Source: Marispirochaeta sp. (GTDB taxonomy: Bacteria > Spirochaetota > Spirochaetia > JC444 > Marispirochaetaceae). Taken from it: 64,000 nt of DNA. Location of the stretch: contig NZ_OY764211.1 in NCBI RefSeq assembly GCF_963668165.1, positions 372,001-436,000 of the forward strand, written 5' to 3'. Positions 17,245-25,864 of this stretch are shown here, in pieces. The notes beneath the pieces were generated by a model. That model was given only the letters and a program-made list of their open reading frames with translations, ran no database searches and was not told the DNA's origin. Numbering within the stretch: the first letter of the stretch is position 1; each line of letters begins with the position of its first letter. The translations under genes and the position numbers were made by a program.

Positions 17245-17814
17245 TCACTGCCATAAGGCAATCTTCCAGCCCTCTCCGTCGTTAGCAAGATAGTATAGAA
17301 TTACCGGCGTCTCATTTACTATACTATAGGCTAAAAGGCGGTTCTCATCGATAAAATCAATCTTATCGAGAGTGGCCTCCTGACGGCTTCCTACAACGAT
17401 ATAAAGAAAATAATCGCGTAAGCTGCGTAAACGAAGCTCATACCGGTATTTTTTCCTGAGATCTTCAGAGATCTCCCGCAATACCGCCGGATCTGAATAG
17501 TATTCCCGGTATTCCTCGGTCAGATAAGTGCTCCACTCTTCGAAATTTTCATTACGAATTATGGAATTCAAACGGTCGATCAGAACCTCGACATCTTCGA
17601 AGGTCTTTTCGTAGATCTCCTGGGTAACGACAAAGTCTTCGGTTTCCGTTTCCGCGGGTTCTTCGGGAAGAGGTTCCGGCCTGGGCAGCTCCTCGATAAC
17701 CACAGGTTCGACGGGTTCCTCAGCTTCTGGCGGCACAGAAGTACAGCCGGCGAGAATTAACATTGCCAATACCCAACAGAGGCAGGAAAACACCGATACT
17801 TTGTTTACTCTCAT
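17245..17814 (-). CDS. Putative lipoprotein
   Basis: A 189-residue protein with a lipobox (LAMLILAGC, Cys about residue 24) and a long Pro/Glu-rich linker (about 28-60) typical of surface or periplasmic tethered proteins. A folded C-terminal region follows (about 65-189, FEDVEVLIDRLNSIIRNENF and YRYELRLRSLRDYFLYIVVG) that resembles NTF2-like or DUF4440-type folds only loosely. Its promoter shares the divergent interval with coaD. Confidence 0.75.
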   Translation of the reverse strand: MRVNKVSVFSCLCWVLAMLILAGCTSVPPEAEEPVEPVVIEELPRPEPLPEEPAETETEDFVVTQEIYEKTFEDVEVLIDRLNSIIRNENFEEWSTYLTEEYREYYSDPAVLREISEDLRKKYRYELRLRSLRDYFLYIVVGSRQEATLDKIDFIDENRLLAYSIVNETPVILYYLANDGEGWKIALWQ

Positions 17815-17885
17815 CGATGATAAGTTTACCTGTTTGGCGGTGGTTTGTCAAAACGAAAAAGATAGAAGAGTGCAGCCTTTTAACA

Positions 17886-17915
17886 TTGACAATTGTTTTA
17901 TACGCTGCATATTAT
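17886..17915 (+). promoter_or_regulatory. Near-consensus promoter placing the coaD start at its ATG
   Basis: TTGACA at 17886-17891, an 18-bp spacer and TATTAT at 17910-17915. Only five bases separate the -10 from the ATG at 17921, so transcription should begin at or within the start codon. No ribosome-binding site lies in front of the ATG. Together these suggest a leaderless mRNA. Confidence 0.55.
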
Positions 17916-17920
17916 TGCAT

Positions 17921-18403
17921 ATGGAAAGAGCTTTTCTTCCAGGTTCCTTTGATCCGCCTACAAATGGTCATCTTAACCTTATTACCCGTGCCGCCAGGAT
18001 TTTTGACGAGCTGCATGTTGTTATTGCATTCAATCGTGGTAAGAATTACCTTTTCGATGAAAATGAACGCAAAGCGCTGATGATGGAGCTTGTTAAGGAT
18101 ATGCCGAACGTAACCGTTAGTCTGTGGGACCGGCTTGTAGTGGATTATGCGAAACGGGAAAAAATATCCGTTATGATTCGCGGGGTCCGGGCCCTGGCCG
18201 ATTTCAGCTACGAGTTTGAGCTGGCTATGACCAATAAGGAACTTTATCCGCCTTTGGAGATTATCTTTATGCCGACGGACCCTAAATACTTTGTTTTGCG
18301 GTCCTCTGCGATAAAGGAGATTGCCATGTTCGGCGGGGATATTGAGACAATGGTCCCTCCTAATGTCGCAGCGGCACTGAAAAAGCGCTTATCAAGTGCT
18401 TGA
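17921..18403 (+). CDS. coaD: Phosphopantetheine adenylyltransferase
   Basis: Fourth step to coenzyme A: 4'-phosphopantetheine plus ATP gives dephospho-CoA. The nucleotidyltransferase motifs are FLPGSFDPPTNGHLNLITRA (T/HxGH region), VMIRGVRALADFSYEFELAM and the C-terminal FVLRSSAIKEIA (family ISSTxxR-type). At 160 residues it is full length. The ATG at 17921 is chosen because the extra 40 upstream codons are Cys-rich and unlike the family. It heads a set with rpmF, acpP and rnc, so CoA supply sits beside the acyl carrier protein that uses it. Confidence 0.94.
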   Translation: MERAFLPGSFDPPTNGHLNLITRAARIFDELHVVIAFNRGKNYLFDENERKALMMELVKDMPNVTVSLWDRLVVDYAKREKISVMIRGVRALADFSYEFELAMTNKELYPPLEIIFMPTDPKYFVLRSSAIKEIAMFGGDIETMVPPNVAAALKKRLSSA

Positions 18404-18462
18404 CAATGGAATATATATAGGTTACGTTCTTTTGACTAAAAGAGATTGCGAGGTTGTAAGAT

Positions 18463-18651
18463 ATGGCAGTACCAAAATATAAAACTTCTAAAGCACGTTC
18501 ACGGCGGCGCCGGTCCATTAACAACCGACTGGTGGCTCCTCAGCTTACTGAATGTGGTACCTGCGGCAACAAAGTACTCCCACACCGCGTTTGCCCTAAA
18601 TGCGGTTTCTATCGGGGCCGGCAGGTCCTGGATCTTAAAGATATGGCCTAA
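18463..18651 (+). CDS. rpmF: 50S ribosomal protein L32
   Basis: A 62-residue L32 with MAVPKYKTSKARSRRRRSIN and a zinc ribbon CGTCGNKVLPHRVCPKCGFY (two CxxC pairs). A GAGG ribosome site lies nine bases before the ATG. The rpmF-acpP pairing is common because L32 and fatty-acid genes share an operon in many bacteria. Confidence 0.96.
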   Translation: MAVPKYKTSKARSRRRRSINNRLVAPQLTECGTCGNKVLPHRVCPKCGFYRGRQVLDLKDMA

Positions 18652-18673
18652 AGCAAAAGCTAAGGAGTAAAGA

Positions 18674-18910
18674 ATGGATGATCTTTTTGAAAGGCTCAAG
18701 AAACTGATCGCCGAGAAACTGGAGATTGAAGAGGACCAGATAAAGATGGAAGCCTCTTTCCGTCAGGACCTCGGAGCTGATAGTCTCGATACATACGAAC
18801 TTGTCTATGCTATCGAAGAAGAGCTCGGAATCAGTATTCCCGACGAAAAGGCAAATGAGTTTGAAACTGTTGCCGATGCTCTTGAGTACATTAAATCACA
18901 GGTAAAATAG
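18674..18910 (+). CDS. acpP: Acyl carrier protein
   Basis: A 78-residue carrier of acyl intermediates in fatty-acid synthesis. The phosphopantetheine serine is in LGADSLDTYELVYAIEEELG, with a Tyr in place of the common Val after DT. Helix I is DLFERLKKLIAEKLEIEEDQ and helix III ISIPDEKANEFETVADALEY. It lies 22 bp after rpmF and 12 bp before rnc. Confidence 0.96.
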   Translation: MDDLFERLKKLIAEKLEIEEDQIKMEASFRQDLGADSLDTYELVYAIEEELGISIPDEKANEFETVADALEYIKSQVK

Positions 18911-18922
18911 CCGTAAAGTACA

Positions 18923-19699
18923 GTGGGGTCCTTACCAAAACTTCAGTCATTTAACACCCCGACTGTGAATGCAGAGCGTAAAAAGGAGTTACTCCTTTTT
19001 GAACGTAATGCGAAAGTCAGGTTCAAGAGACTTGATCTCTTGAACCTTGCTTTTACCCACCGTTCCTACGCCAATGAAAACCCCGGTGTGGTAGACAATA
19101 ACGAAAAACTTGAATTCCTCGGCGACAGTGTCCTCGGAATTGTTATAAGCGACTACCTGTTCAGGTCCCTTCCGGACAAAAATGAAGGAGATCTGGCGCG
19201 TATTAAGTCCTTTGTCGTCAGCGAAACCAGCCTGGCAGAGATTGCCAGAGCTTTGAGGGTTGATAATTTCATATTAATAGGCAAGGGCGAAGAGCATTCC
19301 GGAGGGCGTAAAAAGAAAGCGATCCTGGCGGATTGTATGGAAGCAATTATCGGGGCTTACTATCTGGATTCAGGCATTAAATGCGCCCGTAATTTTATTC
19401 TTTCTTTTTTTGTGGAAGAAATTAACAAGGTTCTTGAGAACAAACACCAAAAGGACTATAAAACACTTCTGCAGGAATTTGCCCAGAAAAAGTACCACAG
19501 TTACCCCCGTTACCGGCTTGTAAAAAAATCAGGACCAGACCACGATCGGACCTTCTGGATCGAGGTTGAACTGAACAATCGCAATTTTGGCCCGGGTAAA
19601 GGAAAAAACAAAAAACAGGCAGAACAGGAAGCCGCATCTATTGCGTACGAGTATTTATGCGAGGCGAATCAGGATTCCCTGGACCTCAGTTCCCTGTAA
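18923..19699 (+). CDS. rnc: Ribonuclease III
   Basis: Cuts double-stranded RNA in rRNA maturation and mRNA decay. The catalytic domain shows LAFTHRSYANENPGVVDNNE, KLEFLGDSVLGIVISDYLF (signature) and LADCMEAIIGAYYLDSG. The dsRNA-binding domain (about 180-250) shows DYKTLLQEFAQKKYHSYPRY and GKGKNKKQAEQEAASIAYEY. Start GTG at 18923 gives 258 residues; later starts would remove the poorly conserved first 20. The 3' end overlaps convergent cca by 31 bp. Confidence 0.94.
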   Translation: MGSLPKLQSFNTPTVNAERKKELLLFERNAKVRFKRLDLLNLAFTHRSYANENPGVVDNNEKLEFLGDSVLGIVISDYLFRSLPDKNEGDLARIKSFVVSETSLAEIARALRVDNFILIGKGEEHSGGRKKKAILADCMEAIIGAYYLDSGIKCARNFILSFFVEEINKVLENKHQKDYKTLLQEFAQKKYHSYPRYRLVKKSGPDHDRTFWIEVELNNRNFGPGKGKNKKQAEQEAASIAYEYLCEANQDSLDLSSL

Positions 19700-21021
19700 A
19701 GGTTTTTCGCCAGGGGGATCAGCTTTTCCCGGGTGTTCATTTCAGGGTCATCCAGAACTGTCTCCAGCAATTGATCAAGTATAACACCAAGTAAAGGTCC
19801 TGCAGGAATTCCCTGTTCCATCAGGTCACTTCCGTTCACCGCCAGATCCTTCAGTTTTACGGCTGCTTCATCGGAAAGAAGTCCGGTAATACGGCTTTGA
19901 AGTGTTTTTACGTATTCCAAAGGCAATGGTCGGCGCTCAAGGCCATAGGAATCTGCACGGCGAAGCATAATAAGATTTTCCAGGTGTTCTGTTCCGACCC
20001 TGGCAATGAACCTGCGTACAGCAGCATCGGTCCATTCATCGGTATAATTGAACATATGCTGACGGACAAGGTGCAGGGTGTCGCGGATTATCTGTTTGGG
20101 ATACTTAAGCCGACTCATGAGCTTCCTGGTAATGTCCGCGCCGATAGTTTCATGACCATGAAAGCTGATTGTGCCGTCATTAGCTATTGCGGCGCTTGCG
20201 GGTTTTCCCAGGTCGTGAAAGAGAGCTGCCAGGCGCAGAACAATGTCCTCCTCCGGGGCGCCTTCACAGGCATACACACTATGTTCAAATACATCGAAGG
20301 CGTGGGAACCCTTCTGAAAAACGCCGGTGCATTGGTGCAGTTCGGGAAAGAGTACCGGAAGAATACCAAGATCCCGCAGCAGAAAGAGTCCCTGAGCGCA
20401 GAATTTTCCCATAACAAGCTTTGAAAACTCATCCCGTACGCGTTCACAAGAGATTTTGCGTAAATCTTGAACGGAAGCAACTGCCGCCTCTTTGGTTGCA
20501 TTTTCAACGGTAAACCCGAGCTGGGCAGCAAAACGGCATGCCCTGAGTATCCGCAATGGGTCCTCGAAAAAACGTTCTGCAGGAGAACCTATGGCAATAA
20601 TCATCCCGGAGCGAATCGCATCAGCGCCCTCGTACAGATCGATAAGCCTGGCCTCCGAAACATTCCAGGCCAGGGCGTTCATGGTAAAATCCCGGCGGCT
20701 CAGGTCTTCTTCAATAGAAGAGGAGAATTCAACCTTGTCAGGATGGCGGGAATCGCTGTAGGTTGATTCAGTGCGAAAAGTGGTGATCTCATACTGACCG
20801 CCGCCCAACAGAATCGTTACAGTACCGTGGTCTATTCCGGTAGGAACAGTCCGGTGAAAAAGGCGCTGAACCTCCTGTGGAGGGGCGTCTGTGGCAAGGT
20901 CGTAATCCGTCGGAGGAATACCAGCAACGGTATTTCGAACGGCCCCGCCGACAATATAGCACTGGTAACCTGCCTGTTTGAGAATAGTGTTAATTGTGCA
21001 GATATTCTTAGGTACATGCAT
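19669..21021 (-). CDS. cca: CCA tRNA nucleotidyltransferase / poly(A)-polymerase family with HD domain
   Basis: Adds or repairs the 3' CCA of tRNA (or adds poly(A); the split is not readable here). The class II nucleotidyltransferase head has YIVGGAVRNTVAGIPPTDYD then LATD (GGxVR and DxD) and SRRDFTMNALAWN. An RNA-binding helix region follows, then an HD domain with LRLAALFHDLGKPASA and ISFHGHETIGADI. The 450-residue length is usual for HD-containing members. Confidence 0.92.
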   Translation of the reverse strand: MHVPKNICTINTILKQAGYQCYIVGGAVRNTVAGIPPTDYDLATDAPPQEVQRLFHRTVPTGIDHGTVTILLGGGQYEITTFRTESTYSDSRHPDKVEFSSSIEEDLSRRDFTMNALAWNVSEARLIDLYEGADAIRSGMIIAIGSPAERFFEDPLRILRACRFAAQLGFTVENATKEAAVASVQDLRKISCERVRDEFSKLVMGKFCAQGLFLLRDLGILPVLFPELHQCTGVFQKGSHAFDVFEHSVYACEGAPEEDIVLRLAALFHDLGKPASAAIANDGTISFHGHETIGADITRKLMSRLKYPKQIIRDTLHLVRQHMFNYTDEWTDAAVRRFIARVGTEHLENLIMLRRADSYGLERRPLPLEYVKTLQSRITGLLSDEAAVKLKDLAVNGSDLMEQGIPAGPLLGVILDQLLETVLDDPEMNTREKLIPLAKNLYRELRSRES

Positions 21022-21073
21022 AGGTGCTCATGATTCAATCAGCAGGATAAGAAGCTGTCAAGCTGCAGGAGAA

Positions 21074-21118
21074 TAAAAAAATGGCCGTGCCCCCCCCGCG
21101 TAAGAGGAGAGGACGGCC
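21074..21118 (-). terminator. Intrinsic terminator of the flagellin gene
   Basis: Reading on the minus strand, GGCCGT (21118-21113) pairs with ACGGCC (21088-21083), with an inner C-rich/G-rich extension, and is followed by a seven-base T-run (complement of 21075-21081). It lies 26 bases after the flagellin stop codon. Confidence 0.75.
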
Positions 21119-21143
21119 GAACAATGAAGAGAGAACGTTCAGC

Positions 21144-22016
21144 TTACTGGAAAAGCTGCAGTACCGACTGGGTCTTCTGATTCGCCTGGGCAAGCATTGC
21201 GGTTCCGCTCTGTACCAGAATCTGGTTGCGGGTAAAATCAACCATTTCTTCTGCCATGTCCGCGTCACGAATGCGGGATTCAGAGGCCTGGAGGTTTTCT
21301 GCTCCAATAGAAAGTCCCTGGGTGGCGTATTCAAGACGGTTCTGGTAGGCACCAAGGTCTGCCCTTTGTTTGGATACCTTTTTCAGGGCCTCATCGATAA
21401 CACCGATTGCAATATTGGCCTGATCGGGGCTTTCCATGGAGATGAAGGTGGCTGTCTCGGGTACACCGTTGGCTCCCTGAACACCAAGGCCCTGGGCTGT
21501 CATGGTTCCGATGTAAACCCGTTCGCGCTGGTCCATGTTTGCGCCTATATGGAACCACATTGAAGCGGTAACCACATTTTCACCAGTCTGTGACGCAAAA
21601 CGCCCGGTGAGCATGTTCATGCCGTTAAACTGGGCGTGGCTGGCGATTCGGTTGATCTCGTCAACCAGCTGAGAAATCTCCACCTGAATTTGCATGCGGT
21701 CTTCTGTAGAGTAGATTCCGTTGGAAGATTGTACGGCGAGTTCCCTCATCCTCTGCAGAATGTCCTGGCTTTCCTGAAGGTATCCTTCAGTTGTCTGGAT
21801 AAAAGAGATACCATCCTGGGCGTTCCGTTCGGCCCGCTGCAGACCGCGAATCTGAGACCTCATCTTTTCGCTTACCGCCAGTCCGGAAGCATCATCGCCA
21901 GCGCGATTAATGCGCATGCCCGAAGACAGGGCTTCCATGTTACCGTCTACCCGGCGGTTTGAGAATTTCAGAGTCCGTTGAGCGAAGTGGGCGCTCATGT
22001 TGTGATTGATGATCAT
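21144..22016 (-). CDS. flaB: Flagellin FlaB (periplasmic flagellar core filament)
   Basis: A 290-residue core flagellin. The N-terminal D0/D1 helices are [40 protein letters not shown] and [20 protein letters not shown]; the C-terminal helices are [40 protein letters not shown] and [15 protein letters not shown]. The variable outer domain is short, as expected for spirochaete filaments under the outer membrane. Expression is predicted to need sigma-28, and the leader has CsrA-type sites. Confidence 0.96.
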   Translation of the reverse strand: MIINHNMSAHFAQRTLKFSNRRVDGNMEALSSGMRINRAGDDASGLAVSEKMRSQIRGLQRAERNAQDGISFIQTTEGYLQESQDILQRMRELAVQSSNGIYSTEDRMQIQVEISQLVDEINRIASHAQFNGMNMLTGRFASQTGENVVTASMWFHIGANMDQRERVYIGTMTAQGLGVQGANGVPETATFISMESPDQANIAIGVIDEALKKVSKQRADLGAYQNRLEYATQGLSIGAENLQASESRIRDADMAEEMVDFTRNQILVQSGTAMLAQANQKTQSVLQLFQ

Positions 22017-22017
22017 A

Positions 22018-22057
22018 ACATCCTCCGTGATGTTTTCGATAGGAACATCCTTGTTCC
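22018..22057 (-). promoter_or_regulatory. CsrA-type binding sites in the flagellin mRNA leader
   Basis: On the minus strand the leader has a perfect hairpin GGAACA-AGGA-TGTTCC (22057-22042) that presents GGA in its loop and matches the CsrA consensus RUACARGGAUGU at 11 of 12 positions. A second site ACGGAGGATGT (22028-22018) overlaps the Shine-Dalgarno sequence. The two GGA motifs are about 25 bases apart, a spacing one CsrA dimer can bridge. The same two-site design is known for flagellin mRNA of Bacillus and Borrelia. Confidence 0.65.
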
Positions 22058-22068
22058 TTCACCTATAC

Positions 22069-22095
22069 TGATCGGTATCTAAAAAGAACTCTTTA
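22069..22095 (-). promoter_or_regulatory. Sigma-28 (FliA) promoter of the flagellin gene
   Basis: On the minus strand TAAAGAGT (22095-22088), an 11-base spacer and ACCGATCA (22076-22069) match the flagellar sigma-28 consensus TAAAGTTT-N11-GCCGATAA at 6/8 and 6/8. Transcription should start near 22062, so the leader contains both CsrA-type sites. Confidence 0.75.
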
Positions 22096-22137
22096 GTTTT
22101 TTTCAGGTATAAATTGCAAATACCATAAGCCTTTGGT

Positions 22138-22788
22138 ATGCTAAGCATTAAATACATGGACGGATGTTTACTGATTGGCGGCAAAGCGCCGGAACAAAGA
22201 TTAATTGGACCTCTTATTAAGGATTGGGAAATCGTGATTGCCGCTGATTCCGGACTTCACCACGCGAAAGATCTGGGGCTTACTCCCAGCGAGATAATCG
22301 GTGACTTTGATTCCGTAGAGCCGGAATTACTGGCTGACTTCCACGGGATTATTATCCACCGGCATGAGCAGGACAAGGACGAAACCGACACCGAGCTTGG
22401 GATAGAGCTTCTGCGCAAAAGAGGTGCCGACAGAATCCACATAATCGGCGGTGGCGGCGGCAGACTTGACCACCTGTATGCATTATTGTCACTTTTCCAC
22501 CGTACCGATCCTCCGGACCACTGGTACACACATCGTGAGCACATACAGCTTGTTCAAGGCAACATGCGATTTCGGCCTGGAAAAAACCGCAGAATCTCCT
22601 TTTTTCCCCTGGGTACCGGGGAGTGCAGAATGAAGACCACAGGGCTTAAATGGCCTCTGGACAGCCTTCAGTGGAGAGTAGGGGACTTTGGTATCAGCAA
22701 TATTGTTATTGATGATGAAGTACACATAGAAATGAAAAAAGGAAAGTTAATAATGGTCAATGATTTAGGAAACGAGGACAGTCTATGA
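22138..22788 (+). CDS. thiN: Thiamine diphosphokinase
   Basis: Transfers pyrophosphate from ATP to thiamine, giving the active cofactor. Diagnostic segments are VIAADSGLHHAKDLGLTPSE, IIGDFDSVEP, HEQDKDETDTELGIELLRKR and IIGGGGGRLDHLYALLSL, with the C-terminal thiamine-binding beta domain (LKWPLDSLQWRVGDFGISNI). The 216-residue length is typical. The stop overlaps the next gene by four bases. Confidence 0.88.
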   Translation: MLSIKYMDGCLLIGGKAPEQRLIGPLIKDWEIVIAADSGLHHAKDLGLTPSEIIGDFDSVEPELLADFHGIIIHRHEQDKDETDTELGIELLRKRGADRIHIIGGGGGRLDHLYALLSLFHRTDPPDHWYTHREHIQLVQGNMRFRPGKNRRISFFPLGTGECRMKTTGLKWPLDSLQWRVGDFGISNIVIDDEVHIEMKKGKLIMVNDLGNEDSL

Positions 22789-24536
22789 GCGAGGTGTTTC
22801 ATGAGCTGTCCAAATCCCTGGGAGATGAAGAGCGCAAGGCTTTATTAAAAAGAATCTCCGAAAGTCTCAACTACAAGACAGAGGTCGAAGAAAACATCTA
22901 CCATAAGGATCCGAACCGTGAGGAACGAAAAAAACTTATGGACAAGGATATTGCTGCCCTTAACTGGCTGCAAAGGTTTTTATTCTGGCTGAAAAGGACT
23001 TTTTCAGGAAAGTCTTTATTCCAGACAATAACCGAATATAAGCTGAGTTCAGTTCAGCGGAGAATCCAACGAAAAGTACCGGGATACGCAGGATTCGATA
23101 CCCAGGTGCTGTATCCTCAGTTTGCGTTAAGAGTTTTTGATCTGTTTAAAACAATTATGCCAGTAAGGGAATCTTTTAAACGTCTCTGGTCTCAGGGGGA
23201 TTTTTTCCAGGCTGTATTGGTAAGTATGATAGAAGAGCGCCTGGGCGAACCACGGCAAAAGGTGGAGGACCTTCTTTCCATCGATGAGATGGTTGAGATC
23301 TATGGCCATAATGGGACCCGTGCGGCGATCCGCAGCGAGTTTATTTCCAGGCTGCAGGACTACACCGACACCTTAGGCGATGGAGTATTCCATACCCTCG
23401 AGGAGGAGATCCTTCCGCTATATTACATAAAGGAGCTTGTTACCTTTCCGTTTCATACCTTTTTCGAGTTTTTTCATTATGTTCAGCCGCAGGACCCGGA
23501 AGTAAATGCTCCATATTTTAAGAATGCTTCGGCGAATTTGACACTGGACCTGATAGAACGGCTCTATTACGCTGTGTATATAATTACCAAGGTAGATGAA
23601 AAACGGGAACTGAATGACCAGGTTCTACGGCGTCTTTTTTATACTGAGGAACAGGATGAAGATACCAGCAGTGAAGATGTGAAAGTCCGGGGTGTAAAGG
23701 ATATAATCAAAGAAGGACAGCGCTTTTATAATGATGTTCCCCTGGCGGACATTATTCGCTTTTTTCGAAAAGACCCCTATTATCAGCTGATTTTTTATAT
23801 GCCCACCATGAACCTGAAGGACTTTTATCTTTCGGTGTTGAAAATACGCATGCTCTCGGATCTTGATGAGGTATACAACAAAATACGGGATACCTACATT
23901 GAACGGGAAACGGAAAAAATCTTTACGGGTAAACGCTACTTTAACTTCCAGTATTACCGTGTATATACGAGTATAGATTATGAAGCTGCTGATTTGCCCT
24001 TTTTTATCCATACCCGTTCGGTCTCCCTGGTCTTCAATTACCTGAAAAGCTTTTACCGGGAGACCATGCAGGAGATAGTCCGGGTGCTTGAACGGAATGT
24101 TCTTGACCAGAACCGCATTACCCGGGACCTGCTGTTGTCCCATGCGGCAAACCTTGAAGATCTGGAGGACAAGATACAGCAATTTGACCACTCCCTGTCT
24201 TCAGACTCGGAAGATGGAAAACTTCTGCAGCGCCTGCGCTTCTCTTTGGCCGGCGATTCTACACACCAGAGGATGTACCGTACCCTCGTGGTTCAGAAAG
24301 ACAGGGAGGTCAAGACCCTGCTTGATCGAACTCACGAATCCCTCGGAGGACTGTCCAAGGTGTTTCAGGAGCTTGTTATTACCAAATCCGACAGCATCCG
24401 GATTCAGCTGCGCAGTCACTTCCTGTTAAACGGAAAGCCGACGAACCTTGAATCGGCTCTAAAATACTGGAGTAATCATATAAACGATTTTCTTAATCTA
24501 TTCAATCAGGTGCTGCGCATAGAAAAAGGACGGTGA
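22785..24536 (+). CDS. Large spirochaete protein of unknown function (possibly DUF5312)
   Basis: A 583-residue, charged, helix-rich protein without signal peptide, membrane segment or nucleotide-binding motif. It begins MSEVFHELSKSLGDEERKAL and contains aromatic-rich helices (YVQPQDPEVNAPYF and KRYFNFQYYRVYTSIDYEA). I believe it belongs to a family restricted to spirochaetes (DUF5312), from general resemblance and size. It is coupled to thiN by ATGA and ends 31 bp inside the convergent HIT gene. Probably cytoplasmic; the role is unknown. Confidence 0.7.
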   Translation: MSEVFHELSKSLGDEERKALLKRISESLNYKTEVEENIYHKDPNREERKKLMDKDIAALNWLQRFLFWLKRTFSGKSLFQTITEYKLSSVQRRIQRKVPGYAGFDTQVLYPQFALRVFDLFKTIMPVRESFKRLWSQGDFFQAVLVSMIEERLGEPRQKVEDLLSIDEMVEIYGHNGTRAAIRSEFISRLQDYTDTLGDGVFHTLEEEILPLYYIKELVTFPFHTFFEFFHYVQPQDPEVNAPYFKNASANLTLDLIERLYYAVYIITKVDEKRELNDQVLRRLFYTEEQDEDTSSEDVKVRGVKDIIKEGQRFYNDVPLADIIRFFRKDPYYQLIFYMPTMNLKDFYLSVLKIRMLSDLDEVYNKIRDTYIERETEKIFTGKRYFNFQYYRVYTSIDYEAADLPFFIHTRSVSLVFNYLKSFYRETMQEIVRVLERNVLDQNRITRDLLLSHAANLEDLEDKIQQFDHSLSSDSEDGKLLQRLRFSLAGDSTHQRMYRTLVVQKDREVKTLLDRTHESLGGLSKVFQELVITKSDSIRIQLRSHFLLNGKPTNLESALKYWSNHINDFLNLFNQVLRIEKGR

Positions 24537-25006
24537 GCGTAATACTTTTTAAGGCGTGAGCATGTTTTCCGAGGATCCTCTACCAGAACACGCTTTCCTC
24601 CCATAAGTTCCGGTATCCCGATTTCATTGGGATACCGTGGGATAATATGCTCATGAAGGTGTAAAATGGAAGCTCCTGCAGCCAGACCCATGTTTACCCC
24701 CACATTATAGGCGTGGGGATGGTAGACTGAATCAAGCATATTCAAAAGATAATTCCGCAGCATCCACAGCTCCGACTGTTCCTCCTGAGTAAGCTTTCGC
24801 AGATCTTCTATATGCCGTAAAGAAAAGATCAGCAGATGACCCGGATTGAAGGGATACAGATTGACGGTTATACCGAAGTTGGGAGAACTAAAAACCATGA
24901 GATCGGTGATATCCGCGTTTTTTTGGACAAGTTTGCACAGAATACAGCCATCAGGGCGTTTCCCTTGAACATAGTCACCTTTAGCGAAATTCAGAAAATA
25001 ATCCAT
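24506..25006 (-). CDS. HIT-family nucleotide hydrolase or transferase
   Basis: A 166-residue histidine-triad protein of the Ap4A-phosphorylase/GalT-like branch. CILCKLVQ near the N-terminus resembles the Cys pair of this branch, NLYPFNPGHLLIFSLRHIED is the conserved core, and HLHEHIIPRY is the catalytic HxHxH triad. The exact nucleotide substrate is not readable. It is third in a minus-strand HAD-SPFH-HIT operon, 16 bp after the SPFH gene. Confidence 0.88.
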   Translation of the reverse strand: MDYFLNFAKGDYVQGKRPDGCILCKLVQKNADITDLMVFSSPNFGITVNLYPFNPGHLLIFSLRHIEDLRKLTQEEQSELWMLRNYLLNMLDSVYHPHAYNVGVNMGLAAGASILHLHEHIIPRYPNEIGIPELMGGKRVLVEDPRKTCSRLKKYYAHRPFSMRST

Positions 25007-25022
25007 CTGTACGTTCCAGGGT

Positions 25023-25859
25023 CTATTGTTCTTCCGGCAAAAGAATCAAAGGCTCGTTGCTGTTATTTCGGGAATAATAATCCAATAAAACGGGATACTC
25101 CTGCAGCAGTGCACCGTATTCCTTAAGCACTTCGATACGGCTGATTTCCCTGGTACGGGCACTTGAAGCGGCTTCCAGCGCCTGGATTGCAATTTCGTGA
25201 CTCCTGTTCAGGTAAACCAAATAATTGTTCCGTGCCGTACGGTAGATTTCCAGATCCGGAAAACTGTATTCGGAGATTGTTATCTCAAAGTCCTGCAGCT
25301 GAGGGATCTGCTGCGCGACCATGGTTTCCAGGTTTTCTTTGAACTTCGCGGCACTCATGCCGAACCCGTCATCCTCAATAAGCGATGTTATCGTGTCGGA
25401 AAAAAGTGCACGGGTAGCTGCCTCTACACCGGCATAGGTATCATTGAGTATGGTGCTGTAATCGTCGGATTCTGCGCTTATCCCGGCCCTTTGAAATAGC
25501 TGCGGAAGAACCTCCGGCTGAAGGCGGTAGCGGATACGGGCTTTTACCCGGACCGCAAAATCAGCCTGATTGGCGGCATAGTTTGAAAGAGCCTCTGCGG
25601 AGGGGAGTTTTCCGTTAAAATCAAGAGTAACAGTCCGTTCCTGCAAGGTAACATGAAAAAGGCGCAAGTTTGTCGGCAAGAGTCCCTGCCACATCCAACG
25701 GAAGCTTCCCGGAGCTATAACCGGATGATCATAACCGTTGGTCCTGGTTAATGCAACGCCGTACGAGCCTTCAGGTACGCGGAACGAGACATAGCCAAAA
25801 TAGAAGACTGTTCCGGAAATAATGAGAAGAAATAATAAAGAAATAATAAACTTCTTCAT
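25023..25859 (-). CDS. SPFH/band-7-like membrane-anchored protein
   Basis: A 278-residue protein with an N-terminal anchor (residues 3-24, KFIISLLFLLIISGTVFYFG). A stomatin/prohibitin-like core follows: FRVPEGSYGVALTRTNGYDH, AVRVKARIRYRLQPEVL and YSFPDLEIYRTARNNYLVYL, then a helical Ala/Arg-rich stretch. It is probably an inner-membrane scaffold facing the periplasm. It lies five bases after the HAD gene and 16 before the HIT gene. Confidence 0.72.
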   Translation of the reverse strand: MKKFIISLLFLLIISGTVFYFGYVSFRVPEGSYGVALTRTNGYDHPVIAPGSFRWMWQGLLPTNLRLFHVTLQERTVTLDFNGKLPSAEALSNYAANQADFAVRVKARIRYRLQPEVLPQLFQRAGISAESDDYSTILNDTYAGVEAATRALFSDTITSLIEDDGFGMSAAKFKENLETMVAQQIPQLQDFEITISEYSFPDLEIYRTARNNYLVYLNRSHEIAIQALEAASSARTREISRIEVLKEYGALLQEYPVLLDYYSRNNSNEPLILLPEEQ

Positions 25860-25864
25860 GCAGG

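Noticed and set aside
18400..18422. TTGACA overlapping the coaD stop as a promoter for rpmF
   Set aside because: The AT-rich TATATA lies only six bases downstream, and no -10 occurs at 16-18 bp.
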